A stretch of DNA of 49,237 nucleotides from Bacilli bacterium. GTDB lineage: Bacteria > Bacillota_I > Bacilli_A > RF39 > UBA660. Numbering within the stretch: the first letter of the stretch is position 1; every line of letters begins with the position of its first letter. The notes under the pieces were generated by a model. That model searched no databases and had not been told where the DNA came from. It worked only from the letters and a program-made list of their open reading frames with translations. Shown here in pieces: positions 1-8,621 of this stretch. The position numbers and the translations under genes were made by a program. The stretch covers positions 1 through 49,237 of the forward strand of contig JAFTYN010000152.1 of NCBI GenBank assembly GCA_017461465.1, read 5' to 3'.

Positions 1-83
1 GCCCCAAATACTAAAAGTGATATTATTGAAAATAATGTTATTACTGCTATTAACTCTATTAATGTAAATCCTTTTTTATTCAT
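1..83 (-). CDS. type IV pilin-like prepilin, N-terminal fragment (runs off the left edge)
   Basis: Reading leftward from an ATG at 83-81 gives MNKKGFTLIELIAVITLFS and then a hydrophobic run up to the window edge. This is a class III (type IV pilin/ComGC-type) signal: a short basic leader, Gly5, FTLIE with Glu at mature +5, and a hydrophobic helix. The prepilin peptidase would cut after Gly5. The product is a pilin or pseudopilin of unknown length that is assembled at the membrane. It is one of four such leaders in the window (see 10880, 15034, 18176). No pilus ATPase, platform protein or prepilin peptidase is visible here. Confidence 0.8.
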   Translation of the reverse strand, partial: MNKKGFTLIELIAVITLFSIISLLVFG

Positions 84-140
84 ATCAACACATCCCTATT
101 TTATCTATATACAATTATACATTTTTTATTTATTATTTTC

Positions 141-168
141 AACAAAAAAGGACTAATAATTAGTCCTT
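141..168 (-). terminator. intrinsic terminator after parC
   Basis: Eight-bp hairpin (AAGGACTA/TAGTCCTT, 148-168) followed on the minus strand by a T-rich tract. The parC stop codon lies within the hairpin. Confidence 0.8.
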
Positions 169-2691
169 AAATTTAAAATCATCTAAAAAATCATCTATTG
201 TAAGTATTTTTTCATCTACTTTATTTAATAATTCTTCTCTTGATTCTTTTTCTAAAATAGTAGGTTCTTCTGATACTTCGTCTTTTGAAGATTCCTTCAT
301 TAATTTTGTTGTTTCAAATATATCTTCAATATTTGATTTTGTTATAACAGTACCTGTTGAATATCTATCAGTTATAGGAAGTTCTGTTAATTTTACTTCT
401 TTATAATTTAAACCAAGTTTTAACATTATACTTTCTTTAGCAGGAATAATAAATGTCTTAATAATACTATAAGGATTTGTTTTAACATCTCTTACCATTA
501 AGATTCCTTTTCTTGCTCTTTGAAGTGGTTCAAATTCAAGAAGTTTTATTCTTTTAGCAGTACCTTTATCAGTTATTACTGATAAATAATCCATGTTTTC
601 AAATACATGAGCACATATTACTATATCATTTTTTAAACTTATAGCTTTAACACCTGCTGCTCTTAAACCTACTTCTGAAATTTCTTCTACTTTATATCTT
701 AAACCATAACCATTTTTAGTAGTTACAAATACCTCACTACCACTATTATTAGTTACTGTTACTACTTCATCATCATCTTTAAGTTTCATACAAGTAATTG
801 GTTTAGTATATCTTTGAACTTTGAATTCTGATAATTTAGTACGTTTTACCATACCATTTTTAGTAAACATTGTTATATATTCATTAGTTTCAAAATCATA
901 TACTGGAATACATTCTATTACTTTTTCTTCTTCATCTATTTTAATTATATTACTTATATGTTTACCAAGTTCTTTCCATTTTTGTTCTGGAAGTTCATGA
1001 ACTGGTACATATAAATAATTACCTTTATTTGTAAAAAGTAACATTGTATTTAATGTATTCATTTGAGATAAGTTTATAACATAATCTCCTTCTTTAACAG
1101 TTGTATCTTCATCTTTATTATAACTTCTTAAAGATACACGTTTTACATAACCTTCACTTGTTACTACTACTATGCAGTCTTCCTTAGAAATCATTTCTGT
1201 AGTATCAATCTTTATTTCAGTTATTTCATCTTTTACTTCTGTTTTTCTTGGTGTAGCATATTCTTTTTTTACTTTACGAAGTTCATCTTTCATAACATCT
1301 TTAAGTTTATCTTCATCTGCTAAAATAGCTTTTAATCCATTTATAACAATATTTAATTGTTCAAATTCTCTTTTTAATTCTTCAATATCCATATTTGTTA
1401 AACGATATAATTGAAGTACTAAAATTGCTTCTGCTTGTTTTTCAGTAAAACCAAATTTTCCCATTAAGTTTACTCTAGCATCAGCTTTATTCTTACTAGC
1501 TCTAATAGTCTTAATTACTTCATCTAAGATAGATAAAGCTTTAATTAAACCTTCTACTATATGCATTCTAGCTTCTGCAAAATCTAGGTCAAATTTTGTT
1601 CTTCTAGTTACTACTTCTTTTTGATGTGCTATATAAGCATCTAAGATAGGAAGTATTCCTAGTGTCATTGGTCTACGATTTACAATAGCTACCATATTAT
1701 AAGAATATGATACTTGTAAATCAGTATTTTTAAGTAAATAATTAAGAATTAATTCTTTAGAAGCTCCTTGTTTTAAATCAATAGCAATTCTTAAACCTTC
1801 TCTATCTGATTCATCTCTTACTTCTGCTATTCCTTCAATTTTTTTATCAATTCTTATATCATCTATTTTTTTAACAAGCATTGCTTTATTAACTTCGTAA
1901 GGTATTTCTGTAACAATTATTTGTTCTTTACTTTTTTCTTTTGCAAATTCTGTTTTAGAACGAATTATTACCTTACCTCTACCAGTTGTAAAAGCATCGA
2001 TTATCCCTTGTTTACCTTCAACTATTCCTCCTGTTGGAAAGTCAGGCCCCTTTACTATATCTAGAATAGTATCTAACCTGCAGTTAGGGCTATCTATTCT
2101 TTTAATAGTAGCATCAATTATTTCACCTAAATTATGTGTAGGAATATTAGTTGCGTAACCTGCACTAATACCATTTGAACCATTTACTAAAAGATTAGGA
2201 AATTTAGCAGGAAGTACTGTTGGTTCTAACTCAGTATCATCAAAGTTAGGCGCCCACTCTACTGTATTTTTATCTATATCTTTTAATAGTTCATTACTTA
2301 TTTTTGAAAGTCTTGCTTCAGTATAACGCATTGCAGCTGGTGAATCGCCATCCATAGAACCATTATTACCTTGCATATCTACATATGGTGTATTTTGTTT
2401 CCACCACTGACTCATACGAACCATAGCATCATAAATAGAAGAGTCTCCATGTGGGTGATAATTACCCATGATATATCCTACTGTTTTAGCACTTTTACGA
2501 TATGGTTTATCATATGTATTATGATCTTTAAACATACCATACAAGATTCTTCTTTGAACTGGCTTTAAACCATCTCTAACATCCGGAATTGCACGATCTT
2601 GAATAATAGCTTTAGCATATCTACCAAATCTATCACCCATGATTTCTTCAAGTGCATAGTCATGAATTCTTTTTATTACATCATCTTGCAT
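160..2691 (-). CDS. parC: DNA topoisomerase IV subunit A
   Basis: 843 residues, a normal length for ParC/GrlA. The product cuts and rejoins DNA in the A2B2 topoisomerase IV complex that decatenates daughter chromosomes. Visible features are the N-terminal DRAIPDVRDGLKPVQRRIL motif, the winged-helix segment HPHGDSSIYDAM and the catalytic tyrosine Y123 in AAMRYTEARL, with beta-pinwheel repeats in the C-terminal third. The quinolone-determining positions are Ser84 and Asp88, that is Ser plus an acidic residue as in wild-type enzymes. It starts 11 bp after the parE stop, so the two are co-transcribed. ParC rather than GyrA is favoured by the adjacent parE and the lack of a GyrA box; paralogue confusion is possible but unlikely. 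Confidence 0.93.
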   Translation of the reverse strand: MQDDVIKRIHDYALEEIMGDRFGRYAKAIIQDRAIPDVRDGLKPVQRRILYGMFKDHNTYDKPYRKSAKTVGYIMGNYHPHGDSSIYDAMVRMSQWWKQNTPYVDMQGNNGSMDGDSPAAMRYTEARLSKISNELLKDIDKNTVEWAPNFDDTELEPTVLPAKFPNLLVNGSNGISAGYATNIPTHNLGEIIDATIKRIDSPNCRLDTILDIVKGPDFPTGGIVEGKQGIIDAFTTGRGKVIIRSKTEFAKEKSKEQIIVTEIPYEVNKAMLVKKIDDIRIDKKIEGIAEVRDESDREGLRIAIDLKQGASKELILNYLLKNTDLQVSYSYNMVAIVNRRPMTLGILPILDAYIAHQKEVVTRRTKFDLDFAEARMHIVEGLIKALSILDEVIKTIRASKNKADARVNLMGKFGFTEKQAEAILVLQLYRLTNMDIEELKREFEQLNIVINGLKAILADEDKLKDVMKDELRKVKKEYATPRKTEVKDEITEIKIDTTEMISKEDCIVVVTSEGYVKRVSLRSYNKDEDTTVKEGDYVINLSQMNTLNTMLLFTNKGNYLYVPVHELPEQKWKELGKHISNIIKIDEEEKVIECIPVYDFETNEYITMFTKNGMVKRTKLSEFKVQRYTKPITCMKLKDDDEVVTVTNNSGSEVFVTTKNGYGLRYKVEEISEVGLRAAGVKAISLKNDIVICAHVFENMDYLSVITDKGTAKRIKLLEFEPLQRARKGILMVRDVKTNPYSIIKTFIIPAKESIMLKLGLNYKEVKLTELPITDRYSTGTVITKSNIEDIFETTKLMKESSKDEVSEEPTILEKESREELLNKVDEKILTIDDFLDDFKFKD

Positions 2692-2702
2692 TTAATCACC
2701 AA

Positions 2703-4622
2703 CTAACTTTCTATTTTATAACTGTCTTCTAAAGTAAAGACAACATTTTCTTCTATCCATTCTTTACGAGGCTCAACTTTATCCCCCATAAGCACACTTA
2801 CTCTTTTTTCTGCAAGGGCACCATCATTAATATTAACTCTAATAAGCATTCTAGTATCTGGGTTCATAGTAGTTTCCCAAAGCTGATCCGCATTCATTTC
2901 ACCAAGACCTTTATATCTTTGTACACCTGGTTTACCAGAGTTATTTTTTCTTATTTCATTAAGTTCTTCATCTGTCCAAGCATAAAAATGTTTTTTACCA
3001 TAATCAAGTTTATATAAAGGAGGAAGTGCTATATAAAGTTTTCCTGACTCAATTAATGGTTTCATATATCTATAGAAGAATGTAATTAATAATATTTGAA
3101 TATGTGCCCCGTCATCATCAGCATCGGTCATTATTATTACCTTATCATAATTAGAATCTTCTACTGTAAAATCTGATCCTACACCTGCTCCTATTGTATG
3201 AATCATTGTGTTTATTTCTTCATTCTTAAGTATTTCTTCCATACGAGCTTTTTCTGTATTTATAACTTTACCTCTTAGTGGAAGAATAGCTTGAAATTTA
3301 CGATCTCTACCACCTTTAGCAGAACCACCTGCTGAATCTCCTTCGACTAAGAATAATTCGTTCTTTTTAGGATTTTTAGTTTGAGCTGGAGCAAGTTTAC
3401 CTGATAAAGCTGTCTCTTTTTTGTTTTTGTCTTTACCACTTCTAGCTTCATCGCGAGCTTTTCTAGCAGCTTCTCTAACATTCTTACTCTTAATCATTTT
3501 ATTAACAAGATCTGTTGCTACTACCTTATTTTCTTCAAGATAGAATTGAAGTTTTTCACTAACAATGCTTTCAACAACATTTCTTGCTATTGGAGTTCCA
3601 AGTTTTCCTTTAGTTTGTCCTTCAAATTGAAGTAAATTTTCTGGAATTTGTAAAGATATAATAGCTGTTAAACCTTCTCTTGTATCTGGACCTTCTAAAT
3701 TCTTATCTTTATTTTTTAGAAAACCATTATTTCTAGCATAATCATTAAACACTCTAGTTATAGCAGTTTTTAACCCTACTTCATGAGAACCACCATCATT
3801 TGTTTTAACATTATTAACAAATGATACTATATTTTCTGAATAACTATCTGTATACTGGAATGCTACATCAACATTTATATTATTTTTAGAGCCATTAAAG
3901 TTTACTACTTTATTTATTTCTTTCTTATCTTCGTTTATATATTCTACAAAAGCAGATAAGCCGTTTTCATAATGGAATGATTCACTTCTTGCTTCTATTT
4001 CATCACATACTTCGATTGTTAAATCTTTAAGCAAGAAAGCACTTTCTTGCATTCTTTCAATAATTGTTGAATATGAAAAATTAGTAACTTGAAATATTGT
4101 TGGATCTGGTTTAAATGTTACTGTTGTACCAGTTTTGCTTGTTTTATCTAATTTCTTTAATGGAATTTTAGTATGACCACCTTTTTCAAATCTAATATAA
4201 TGTTCATACCCATCTCTTTTGATATTTACTTCCATCCATTCAGATAAAGCATTTACTACAGAACCACCTACACCATGAAGTCCACCTGAAACTTTATATC
4301 CACCAGTTTCAAATTTTCCTCCAGCGTGAAGTACTGTATATATTACTTCAGGTGTACTTTTACCTGAAGCATGCATACCAACAGGTACGCCTCTTCCTTC
4401 ATCTTGAACTGATAGTGATCCATCTTTATGTATTGTTATTTTAATTTTTTTACCATAACCATTAATAACTTCATCTATTGAGTTATCAACAATTTCCCAT
4501 ACTAGATGATGTAAGCCTCTTTTATCAGTAGACCCTATATACATACCAGGTCTTTTTCTTACAGCATCTAACCCTTCTAAGATTTTGATTGAATTTTCGT
4601 TATAATCATTATGTTTTACCAT
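2703..4622 (-). CDS. parE: DNA topoisomerase IV subunit B
   Basis: ATPase subunit of topoisomerase IV, partner of the following parC. It has the GHKL ATPase fold (VDNSIDEV, DEGRGVPVG, GLHGVGGSVVNALS), the TOPRIM motifs (ELFLVEGDSAGGSAKGGRD; DADDDGAHI) and the C-terminal QRYKGLGEMN motif. I start it at ATG 4622 (MVKHNDYNENS, 639 aa): AAGGTG sits 5-6 nt upstream of this ATG, whereas the in-frame ATG at 4640 overlaps a TATAAT box (4639-4644) and would precede transcription. Confidence 0.92.
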   Translation of the reverse strand: MVKHNDYNENSIKILEGLDAVRKRPGMYIGSTDKRGLHHLVWEIVDNSIDEVINGYGKKIKITIHKDGSLSVQDEGRGVPVGMHASGKSTPEVIYTVLHAGGKFETGGYKVSGGLHGVGGSVVNALSEWMEVNIKRDGYEHYIRFEKGGHTKIPLKKLDKTSKTGTTVTFKPDPTIFQVTNFSYSTIIERMQESAFLLKDLTIEVCDEIEARSESFHYENGLSAFVEYINEDKKEINKVVNFNGSKNNINVDVAFQYTDSYSENIVSFVNNVKTNDGGSHEVGLKTAITRVFNDYARNNGFLKNKDKNLEGPDTREGLTAIISLQIPENLLQFEGQTKGKLGTPIARNVVESIVSEKLQFYLEENKVVATDLVNKMIKSKNVREAARKARDEARSGKDKNKKETALSGKLAPAQTKNPKKNELFLVEGDSAGGSAKGGRDRKFQAILPLRGKVINTEKARMEEILKNEEINTMIHTIGAGVGSDFTVEDSNYDKVIIMTDADDDGAHIQILLITFFYRYMKPLIESGKLYIALPPLYKLDYGKKHFYAWTDEELNEIRKNNSGKPGVQRYKGLGEMNADQLWETTMNPDTRMLIRVNINDGALAEKRVSVLMGDKVEPRKEWIEENVVFTLEDSYKIES

Positions 4623-4638
4623 CTTAATCACCTTATTC

Positions 4639-4649
4639 ATTATATCATA
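4639..4649 (-). promoter_or_regulatory. extended -10 promoter of parE-parC
   Basis: Minus strand reads TATGATATAAT, matching the extended -10 motif seen before many genes here. No good -35 is visible. It fixes the parE start at 4622. Confidence 0.55.
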
Positions 4650-4664
4650 AATTTCTTTAAAACT

Positions 4665-4694
4665 AAAAGAAAAACCTTATTTTTAAAGGTTTTT
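4665..4694 (-). terminator. intrinsic terminator after the 4696-5421 lipoprotein gene
   Basis: Nine-bp stem AAAAACCTT/AAGGTTTTT with a 7-nt loop (4670-4694), followed on the minus strand by T-rich sequence. It separates the peptidase/lipoprotein operon from parE. Confidence 0.75.
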
Positions 4695-4695
4695 T

Positions 4696-5421
4696 CTATA
4701 TAGTTTGTGCTTTTTTTACTTTAATTAATACTCCTACTGCAACAATCAATATAACTACTATACCAAAAATAATTAGAATACCATTATTGCTTTCATTATT
4801 TTCTTTTTTCACTATATCATAAGCATAATAACTTGTATAATCTAATTCTGCACTTGTAATTTTATTATTATTTAATAAGTAAGTGATAGTCATACCACTA
4901 GAATTTCCATAAGAACGATAATAATATACAATTTTATTTTCCTCTTTAACATTATCCATATATCGATAACGATAATTTGTATTATCTTTAGTATCTTTAT
5001 ATAGTATTGGCCATTCATCTTTATAAATAATTGCCACTTCACTATTTGCATTAACTATTGCATACTTTCTTCCTGATTCATCTTCATTGATGAATTTTAA
5101 TTTATTATAATAAACATGATATTCATTATCCTTTAAAAATACCCCATCTGAATCTTTTTCCTCTGTATAAGATTCAGGATTAAGTAGCATATTTTTAGTA
5201 AGATTTATACTTTTTTCATTTGATTCTTCATAATTTTTCAAATCATTTATTATTTTAATACTTTCATTTGGAAGTTTAGAATAATCATAATATATATCTT
5301 GATATAATTTTATAATCACATTAGACATTTCTTCTGTTTGACTTAGTAAATCCTTATTAGAGCAACCACATACACTAAAGACTAAAATAGATATAAAAAT
5401 TAATTTTAAATATTTTTTCAT
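4696..5421 (-). CDS. double-anchored lipoprotein of the pilin-like/peptidase operon (copy 1)
   Basis: 241 aa. It has a lipoprotein signal peptide (MKKYLK, hydrophobic core, lipobox SVCGC, lipidated Cys20), a Lys/Asn/Tyr-rich extracellular domain and a C-terminal membrane helix (about 217-236) followed by KVKKAQTI, so it should be tethered at both ends. It is a divergent paralogue of the lipoprotein at 6631: compare LKDNEYHVYYNKLKF with IKNNKCYVNYNDLGF, and the later blocks RSYGNSSGMTITYLLNNNKI and SSYDGTGLVVKMYLDGKDI. It lies 9 bp behind the C39-like gene and should be co-transcribed with it. Function unknown; a dedicated partner or inhibitor of the preceding peptidase is inference. No known family recognised. 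Confidence 0.8.
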   Translation of the reverse strand: MKKYLKLIFISILVFSVCGCSNKDLLSQTEEMSNVIIKLYQDIYYDYSKLPNESIKIINDLKNYEESNEKSINLTKNMLLNPESYTEEKDSDGVFLKDNEYHVYYNKLKFINEDESGRKYAIVNANSEVAIIYKDEWPILYKDTKDNTNYRYRYMDNVKEENKIVYYYRSYGNSSGMTITYLLNNNKITSAELDYTSYYAYDIVKKENNESNNGILIIFGIVVILIVAVGVLIKVKKAQTI

Positions 5422-5430
5422 CTATTCACC

Positions 5431-6570
5431 TCATTTAGCAGTATATGCAACAGCATACATAAAACCGCATTTTCCAAGTTCATTACATCTATTTTTGTGA
5501 TTATAAAATTTATTCCATAAATTTTCTAAAGTGTATGTTCCATTATTACTACCATTACCTGGATCAAGTAAAACAACTTCACCATTAGTTGCTGGGGTAA
5601 AAACAACGTAATGTCCTGGTATTAAAACCTCTATTGCTTTATTAGCTTTTAATGCATCTCTTATTTTAGTTAATTTTGCATCTTTTGATAATCCAGAACC
5701 ACGATAAAATAATACTTGAGCATTCATATCATATTTATTTAGCATATTTTGATTATATAAAGCAGCATCTTCAATTGCTCCCTTATTTGGTGATATTCCA
5801 GGATGAATATAAGCATGAACTGTTTTTGGATTAATATTACCATCATTATTTAAACCACTTGCTATCATAGCTAACGATGAATATCCACATCCAGATGAAC
5901 ATATAGTACTAGAACTACTACCAAATTTAACGCTTTTCCATCTTGAATCACACTGATTATAATATGGTAAATTAAGGGTATTACTTACTGAACCACTACT
6001 ACTACCTGATTTAACTCCACCACCATCATCTCTTTGTTTTCTTTTTGCTTCTTCTTCTTTTTTCTTTTCTTCTTCTTTACGTTTTTCTTCTTCTTTTATT
6101 TTTTTATCTACTTCTTTTAATCTAGTAGTAAATGTTTCTTTTAATTCCTCATCTTTTACTTTATTTACAGCAAGTTTTGCATCATCGTATATTAATCGTG
6201 ATAAATTTTGTTCTGCATTTACTACTAAACTATCTGCAATATTAATATATGCAGCGTCTACATATTCAGAATTAGCATTTTCAAAACAAGCTGCATATTC
6301 ATAATTTGAATCAGCTATTCCTATTACAAAATCTAAAATATATGGAACTAAAAAGATCAAGATTAAGCCTATAAATTTTTGAGGTATTCTTCTTACATTT
6401 TTACTTACTGCAGATTGATCTTGTGCCATAACTGCCTTAGCAATATCAATAGTTGTCATAATTATTACTGCTATTGGACCAATTATACATAATAATTTAA
6501 TTATTAATCTTACTATAACCATAACAGAAAGTATATCTGGATTATTACATGCTGCTATTACTAAACTCAT
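5431..6570 (-). CDS. two-TM pilin-like domain fused to an extracellular C39-like cysteine peptidase
   Basis: 379 aa. No classical signal peptide. Residues 12-87 form two membrane helices joined by a short polar/basic loop (AQDQSAVSKNVRRIPQK); Cys8 and Cys95 flank the pair. A highly charged Lys/Glu coiled coil (about 140-180) and a Gly/Ser linker lead to a C39_2-type papain-like domain from residue 200: YYNQCDSRWKS, nucleophile Cys228 in SSGCGYSSLAM, His320 in GHYVVFT and Asp336 in LLDPGNG. The catalytic set is intact. By the positive-inside rule the peptidase faces outward. The membrane domain recurs in the genes at 7262, 23205 and 24073. The stop is the only TGA in the window, with an in-frame TAG three codons on, directly before the next ATG. 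Substrate unknown: peptide crosslinks or a partner protein. Confidence 0.85.
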   Translation of the reverse strand: MSLVIAACNNPDILSVMVIVRLIIKLLCIIGPIAVIIMTTIDIAKAVMAQDQSAVSKNVRRIPQKFIGLILIFLVPYILDFVIGIADSNYEYAACFENANSEYVDAAYINIADSLVVNAEQNLSRLIYDDAKLAVNKVKDEELKETFTTRLKEVDKKIKEEEKRKEEEKKKEEEAKRKQRDDGGGVKSGSSSGSVSNTLNLPYYNQCDSRWKSVKFGSSSSTICSSGCGYSSLAMIASGLNNDGNINPKTVHAYIHPGISPNKGAIEDAALYNQNMLNKYDMNAQVLFYRGSGLSKDAKLTKIRDALKANKAIEVLIPGHYVVFTPATNGEVVLLDPGNGSNNGTYTLENLWNKFYNHKNRCNELGKCGFMYAVAYTAK

Positions 6571-6590
6571 ACATCATCACTCCTATTTTA

Positions 6591-6599
6591 ATTATATCA
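6591..6599 (-). promoter_or_regulatory. extended -10 promoter of the C39-like/lipoprotein operon
   Basis: TGATATAAT on the minus strand, 21 nt upstream of the start codon, with AGGAG in between. The -35 is weak and lies near the preceding terminator. Confidence 0.55.
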
Positions 6600-6602
6600 A
6601 AT

Positions 6603-6636
6603 AAAAAAAGAATAACAAAGATAAACTTTGTTATTC
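6603..6636 (-). terminator. intrinsic terminator after the 6631-7260 lipoprotein gene
   Basis: Perfect 11-bp stem GAATAACAAAG/CTTTGTTATTC (6610-6636) with a 5-nt loop, then seven T on the minus strand. The stop codon of the upstream gene is inside the stem. Confidence 0.85.
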
Positions 6637-7260
6637 ACTAGTTATATAATTATTTATATTTTCAAAACTTGTTTCTATTTTCTCTATATCTTTACCATCT
6701 AGATACATTTTAACAACTAATCCAGTTCCATCATATGAAGAGTTATATAAGAAATAATATCCTTTATCAAACTTTACACTTTGTTTATATACATAATCAT
6801 ATTTAGGATTATCCTTATTTTCTTCATAATTCATATAAAAATCACTTTCGTATAAGATAGTATAATAATTATTACAAACTAAATATTTTTGTAGTTCTAA
6901 TTCGTAAGAAGGGTCATTTTCTTCTTTTATATAATCAAACCCTAAATCATTATAATTTACATAGCATTTATTATTTTTAATATATACTTCTTTAGAATTA
7001 GGTTCATTAACTTTATATTCATCATTCTTAATAATAAAATCAGTTAAATCTATCTCATGATTTTTATGAGTTAATGTATTTAAGTATTCATCTATTTTCT
7101 TTTTATCTTTTTCATCTATATCTTTAGAATCATATTTTTCACTAGTAAATAGATTAACTACAATATTAGATATATTTTTATAGTATTCAAAATTCTTATT
7201 TGTACATCCAGTTAGTAAGACTAATCCTAATAACATTAATATAGTTAATTTCTTTTTCAT
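6631..7260 (-). CDS. lipoprotein of the pilin-like/peptidase operon (copy 2)
   Basis: 209 aa with an SPII signal peptide: MKKKLTILMLLGLVLLTGC, lipidated Cys19. The rest is a hydrophilic Asn/Lys/Tyr-rich extracellular domain with no motif I recognise. It is paralogous to the lipoprotein at 4696 but lacks that protein's C-terminal membrane helix. One base separates its start from the stop of the M23 gene at 7262, so the pair is tightly coupled. The same order, two-TM peptidase then lipoprotein, recurs at 5431/4696, which makes a working partnership likely. The biochemical role is unknown. Confidence 0.8.
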   Translation of the reverse strand: MKKKLTILMLLGLVLLTGCTNKNFEYYKNISNIVVNLFTSEKYDSKDIDEKDKKKIDEYLNTLTHKNHEIDLTDFIIKNDEYKVNEPNSKEVYIKNNKCYVNYNDLGFDYIKEENDPSYELELQKYLVCNNYYTILYESDFYMNYEENKDNPKYDYVYKQSVKFDKGYYFLYNSSYDGTGLVVKMYLDGKDIEKIETSFENINNYITSE

Positions 7261-7261
7261 C

Positions 7262-8545
7262 TTATCCTCCTGCCTTTATTTTATATCCTTTAGCATGTTT
7301 AGGCATTCCGTATATAGCTTCTATTTTCCAAGTTGTTAAGCCAGAATTATAATTACTACCTGGATATATAGTCATATGAAGGTGTGGTGCCCAACCAATA
7401 CTTGTACTAGTACCTGCTGCATTACCAACAAATCCAAGTAATTCACCTTTTTTTACTTTACGATTACAAGATGAAGTACTACTACACCTATATCTTATAC
7501 CAGACATATGTGTTAAAAAGATTGTATCTACTGACTGACCTTGTACAGTTTGAGCTTTATTTAATTTTATAGATACACTATAAGCTGTTTCATCTCCACC
7601 TTTATTACTTGTATGTCCCCACTCAGAATACATTAAAGTACCATCTACTGGTGAATATATTGGAGTTCCAAAATAGGCCATAAAATCTATACCATTATGC
7701 TCATAAACAAAATTATAAACTCCATCTACCGGTGTGGTTGGCATTATAAAAATACCATATGTTTTATAATTAGTAAGTTGTGTTGGAATAGAACCATAAT
7801 TTTTAGGCCATGCTCCTAATGGAAGACCAGTTTTAGAATCTTTTGGATAAACAAAATTACTAGCGCTTATTACTTTTCTTCCGGCCCAGTAATTAACTGC
7901 TGCTGAAGGATCAGGCTCTCTAGATTGTGCTACACCTGGCTGAGCTATTCCTTTTCCACTACTAGAATATGAACCAGATGTCGATAAATTGCCAGTTCCT
8001 GATACATTAGAACCATCATTTTTATTTTGTTCTTGTTCAGCTTTCTTTTTTGCTTCTTCCTCTTCTTTTTTCTTCTTTATTGTTTCTTTTACAACATCTA
8101 TTCTTTCATTATAATTAGCTTGTTTTTCTTCATCTTTAAGCTTATTAATTGCAAGTTTAGCTTCTTCTACATCTAAATAGTTAAGTGATTCTTCTGCTTT
8201 TAAAACAGCATTATCCGCTTTTGTCAAATATGCCTGGGCAATATTTTCTTTTGTAGCTCCTACAAAACATGAATTATATTCATAAGAAGAATCAACTATA
8301 TTCATAACTACCTGAATAAAAGTTGGGACAAAAAATATTAATACCATGGCAATCATTTTCTTTGGTATTTTTGCTTTTTCCTTAGCAACCATATTTTCAT
8401 CATTGGCAATTACCGTCTTGACTAAACTAATCATCATAGCAATTATTAGCGCTATTGGCGCAACAATTTTTAATACATTAATCATTTGATTTACTAAATA
8501 CATAACAGATAGTAAATCAGGATTGCTACATACTGTTAATAACAT
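7262..8545 (-). CDS. two-TM pilin-like domain fused to an extracellular M23 metallopeptidase
   Basis: 427 aa from ATG 8545 (MLLTVCSNPDLL). TAGGAGG lies 7 nt upstream and the -10 box lies upstream of that, which excludes the longer in-frame start at 8590. Residues 10-83 are two membrane helices around the loop ANDENMVAKEKAKIPKK, bracketed by Cys6 and Cys93. A Lys/Glu coiled coil (about 125-172) and a Ser/Gly linker follow, then an M23 (LytM/lysostaphin-like) domain: HNGID with zinc ligands His283 and Asp287, THM around His346, and HLH with His388/His390. All metal ligands are present, so it is probably an active peptidoglycan endopeptidase outside the membrane. Start, coiled coil and cysteines match the C39-like paralogue at 5431. 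Confidence 0.87.
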   Translation of the reverse strand: MLLTVCSNPDLLSVMYLVNQMINVLKIVAPIALIIAMMISLVKTVIANDENMVAKEKAKIPKKMIAMVLIFFVPTFIQVVMNIVDSSYEYNSCFVGATKENIAQAYLTKADNAVLKAEESLNYLDVEEAKLAINKLKDEEKQANYNERIDVVKETIKKKKEEEEAKKKAEQEQNKNDGSNVSGTGNLSTSGSYSSSGKGIAQPGVAQSREPDPSAAVNYWAGRKVISASNFVYPKDSKTGLPLGAWPKNYGSIPTQLTNYKTYGIFIMPTTPVDGVYNFVYEHNGIDFMAYFGTPIYSPVDGTLMYSEWGHTSNKGGDETAYSVSIKLNKAQTVQGQSVDTIFLTHMSGIRYRCSSTSSCNRKVKKGELLGFVGNAAGTSTSIGWAPHLHMTIYPGSNYNSGLTTWKIEAIYGMPKHAKGYKIKAGG

Positions 8546-8567
8546 AACTATACCTCCTACCATACTA

Positions 8568-8576
8568 ATTATATCA
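8568..8576 (-). promoter_or_regulatory. extended -10 promoter of the M23/lipoprotein operon
   Basis: TGATATAAT on the minus strand, followed by TAGGAGG and ATG 8545. This is the element that fixes the start of the M23 gene. Confidence 0.6.
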
Positions 8577-8594
8577 AAATAAGATGTCAAAGCA

Positions 8595-8621
8595 AATAAA
8601 AAAGGAAGTTAATCTTCCTTT
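8595..8621 (-). terminator. intrinsic terminator after ftsK
   Basis: Stem AAAGGAAG/CTTCCTTT (8601-8621) with a T-rich tail on the minus strand. The ftsK stop codon lies in the loop region. Confidence 0.8.

Noticed and set aside
5431..5433. TGA read as tryptophan (genetic code 4)
   Set aside because: No gene in the window uses TGA inside a conserved region, conserved Trp residues are TGG, and reading this one TGA adds only three residues. Standard code with very rare TGA is the simpler view.
8546..8590. Longer N-terminus for the M23 gene
   Set aside because: The -10 box lies between this start and the Shine-Dalgarno of ATG 8545. The same reasoning moves the starts of 25182-25601 (from 25664), 43135 (from 43198), 43955 (from 43970) and 4622 (from 4640).
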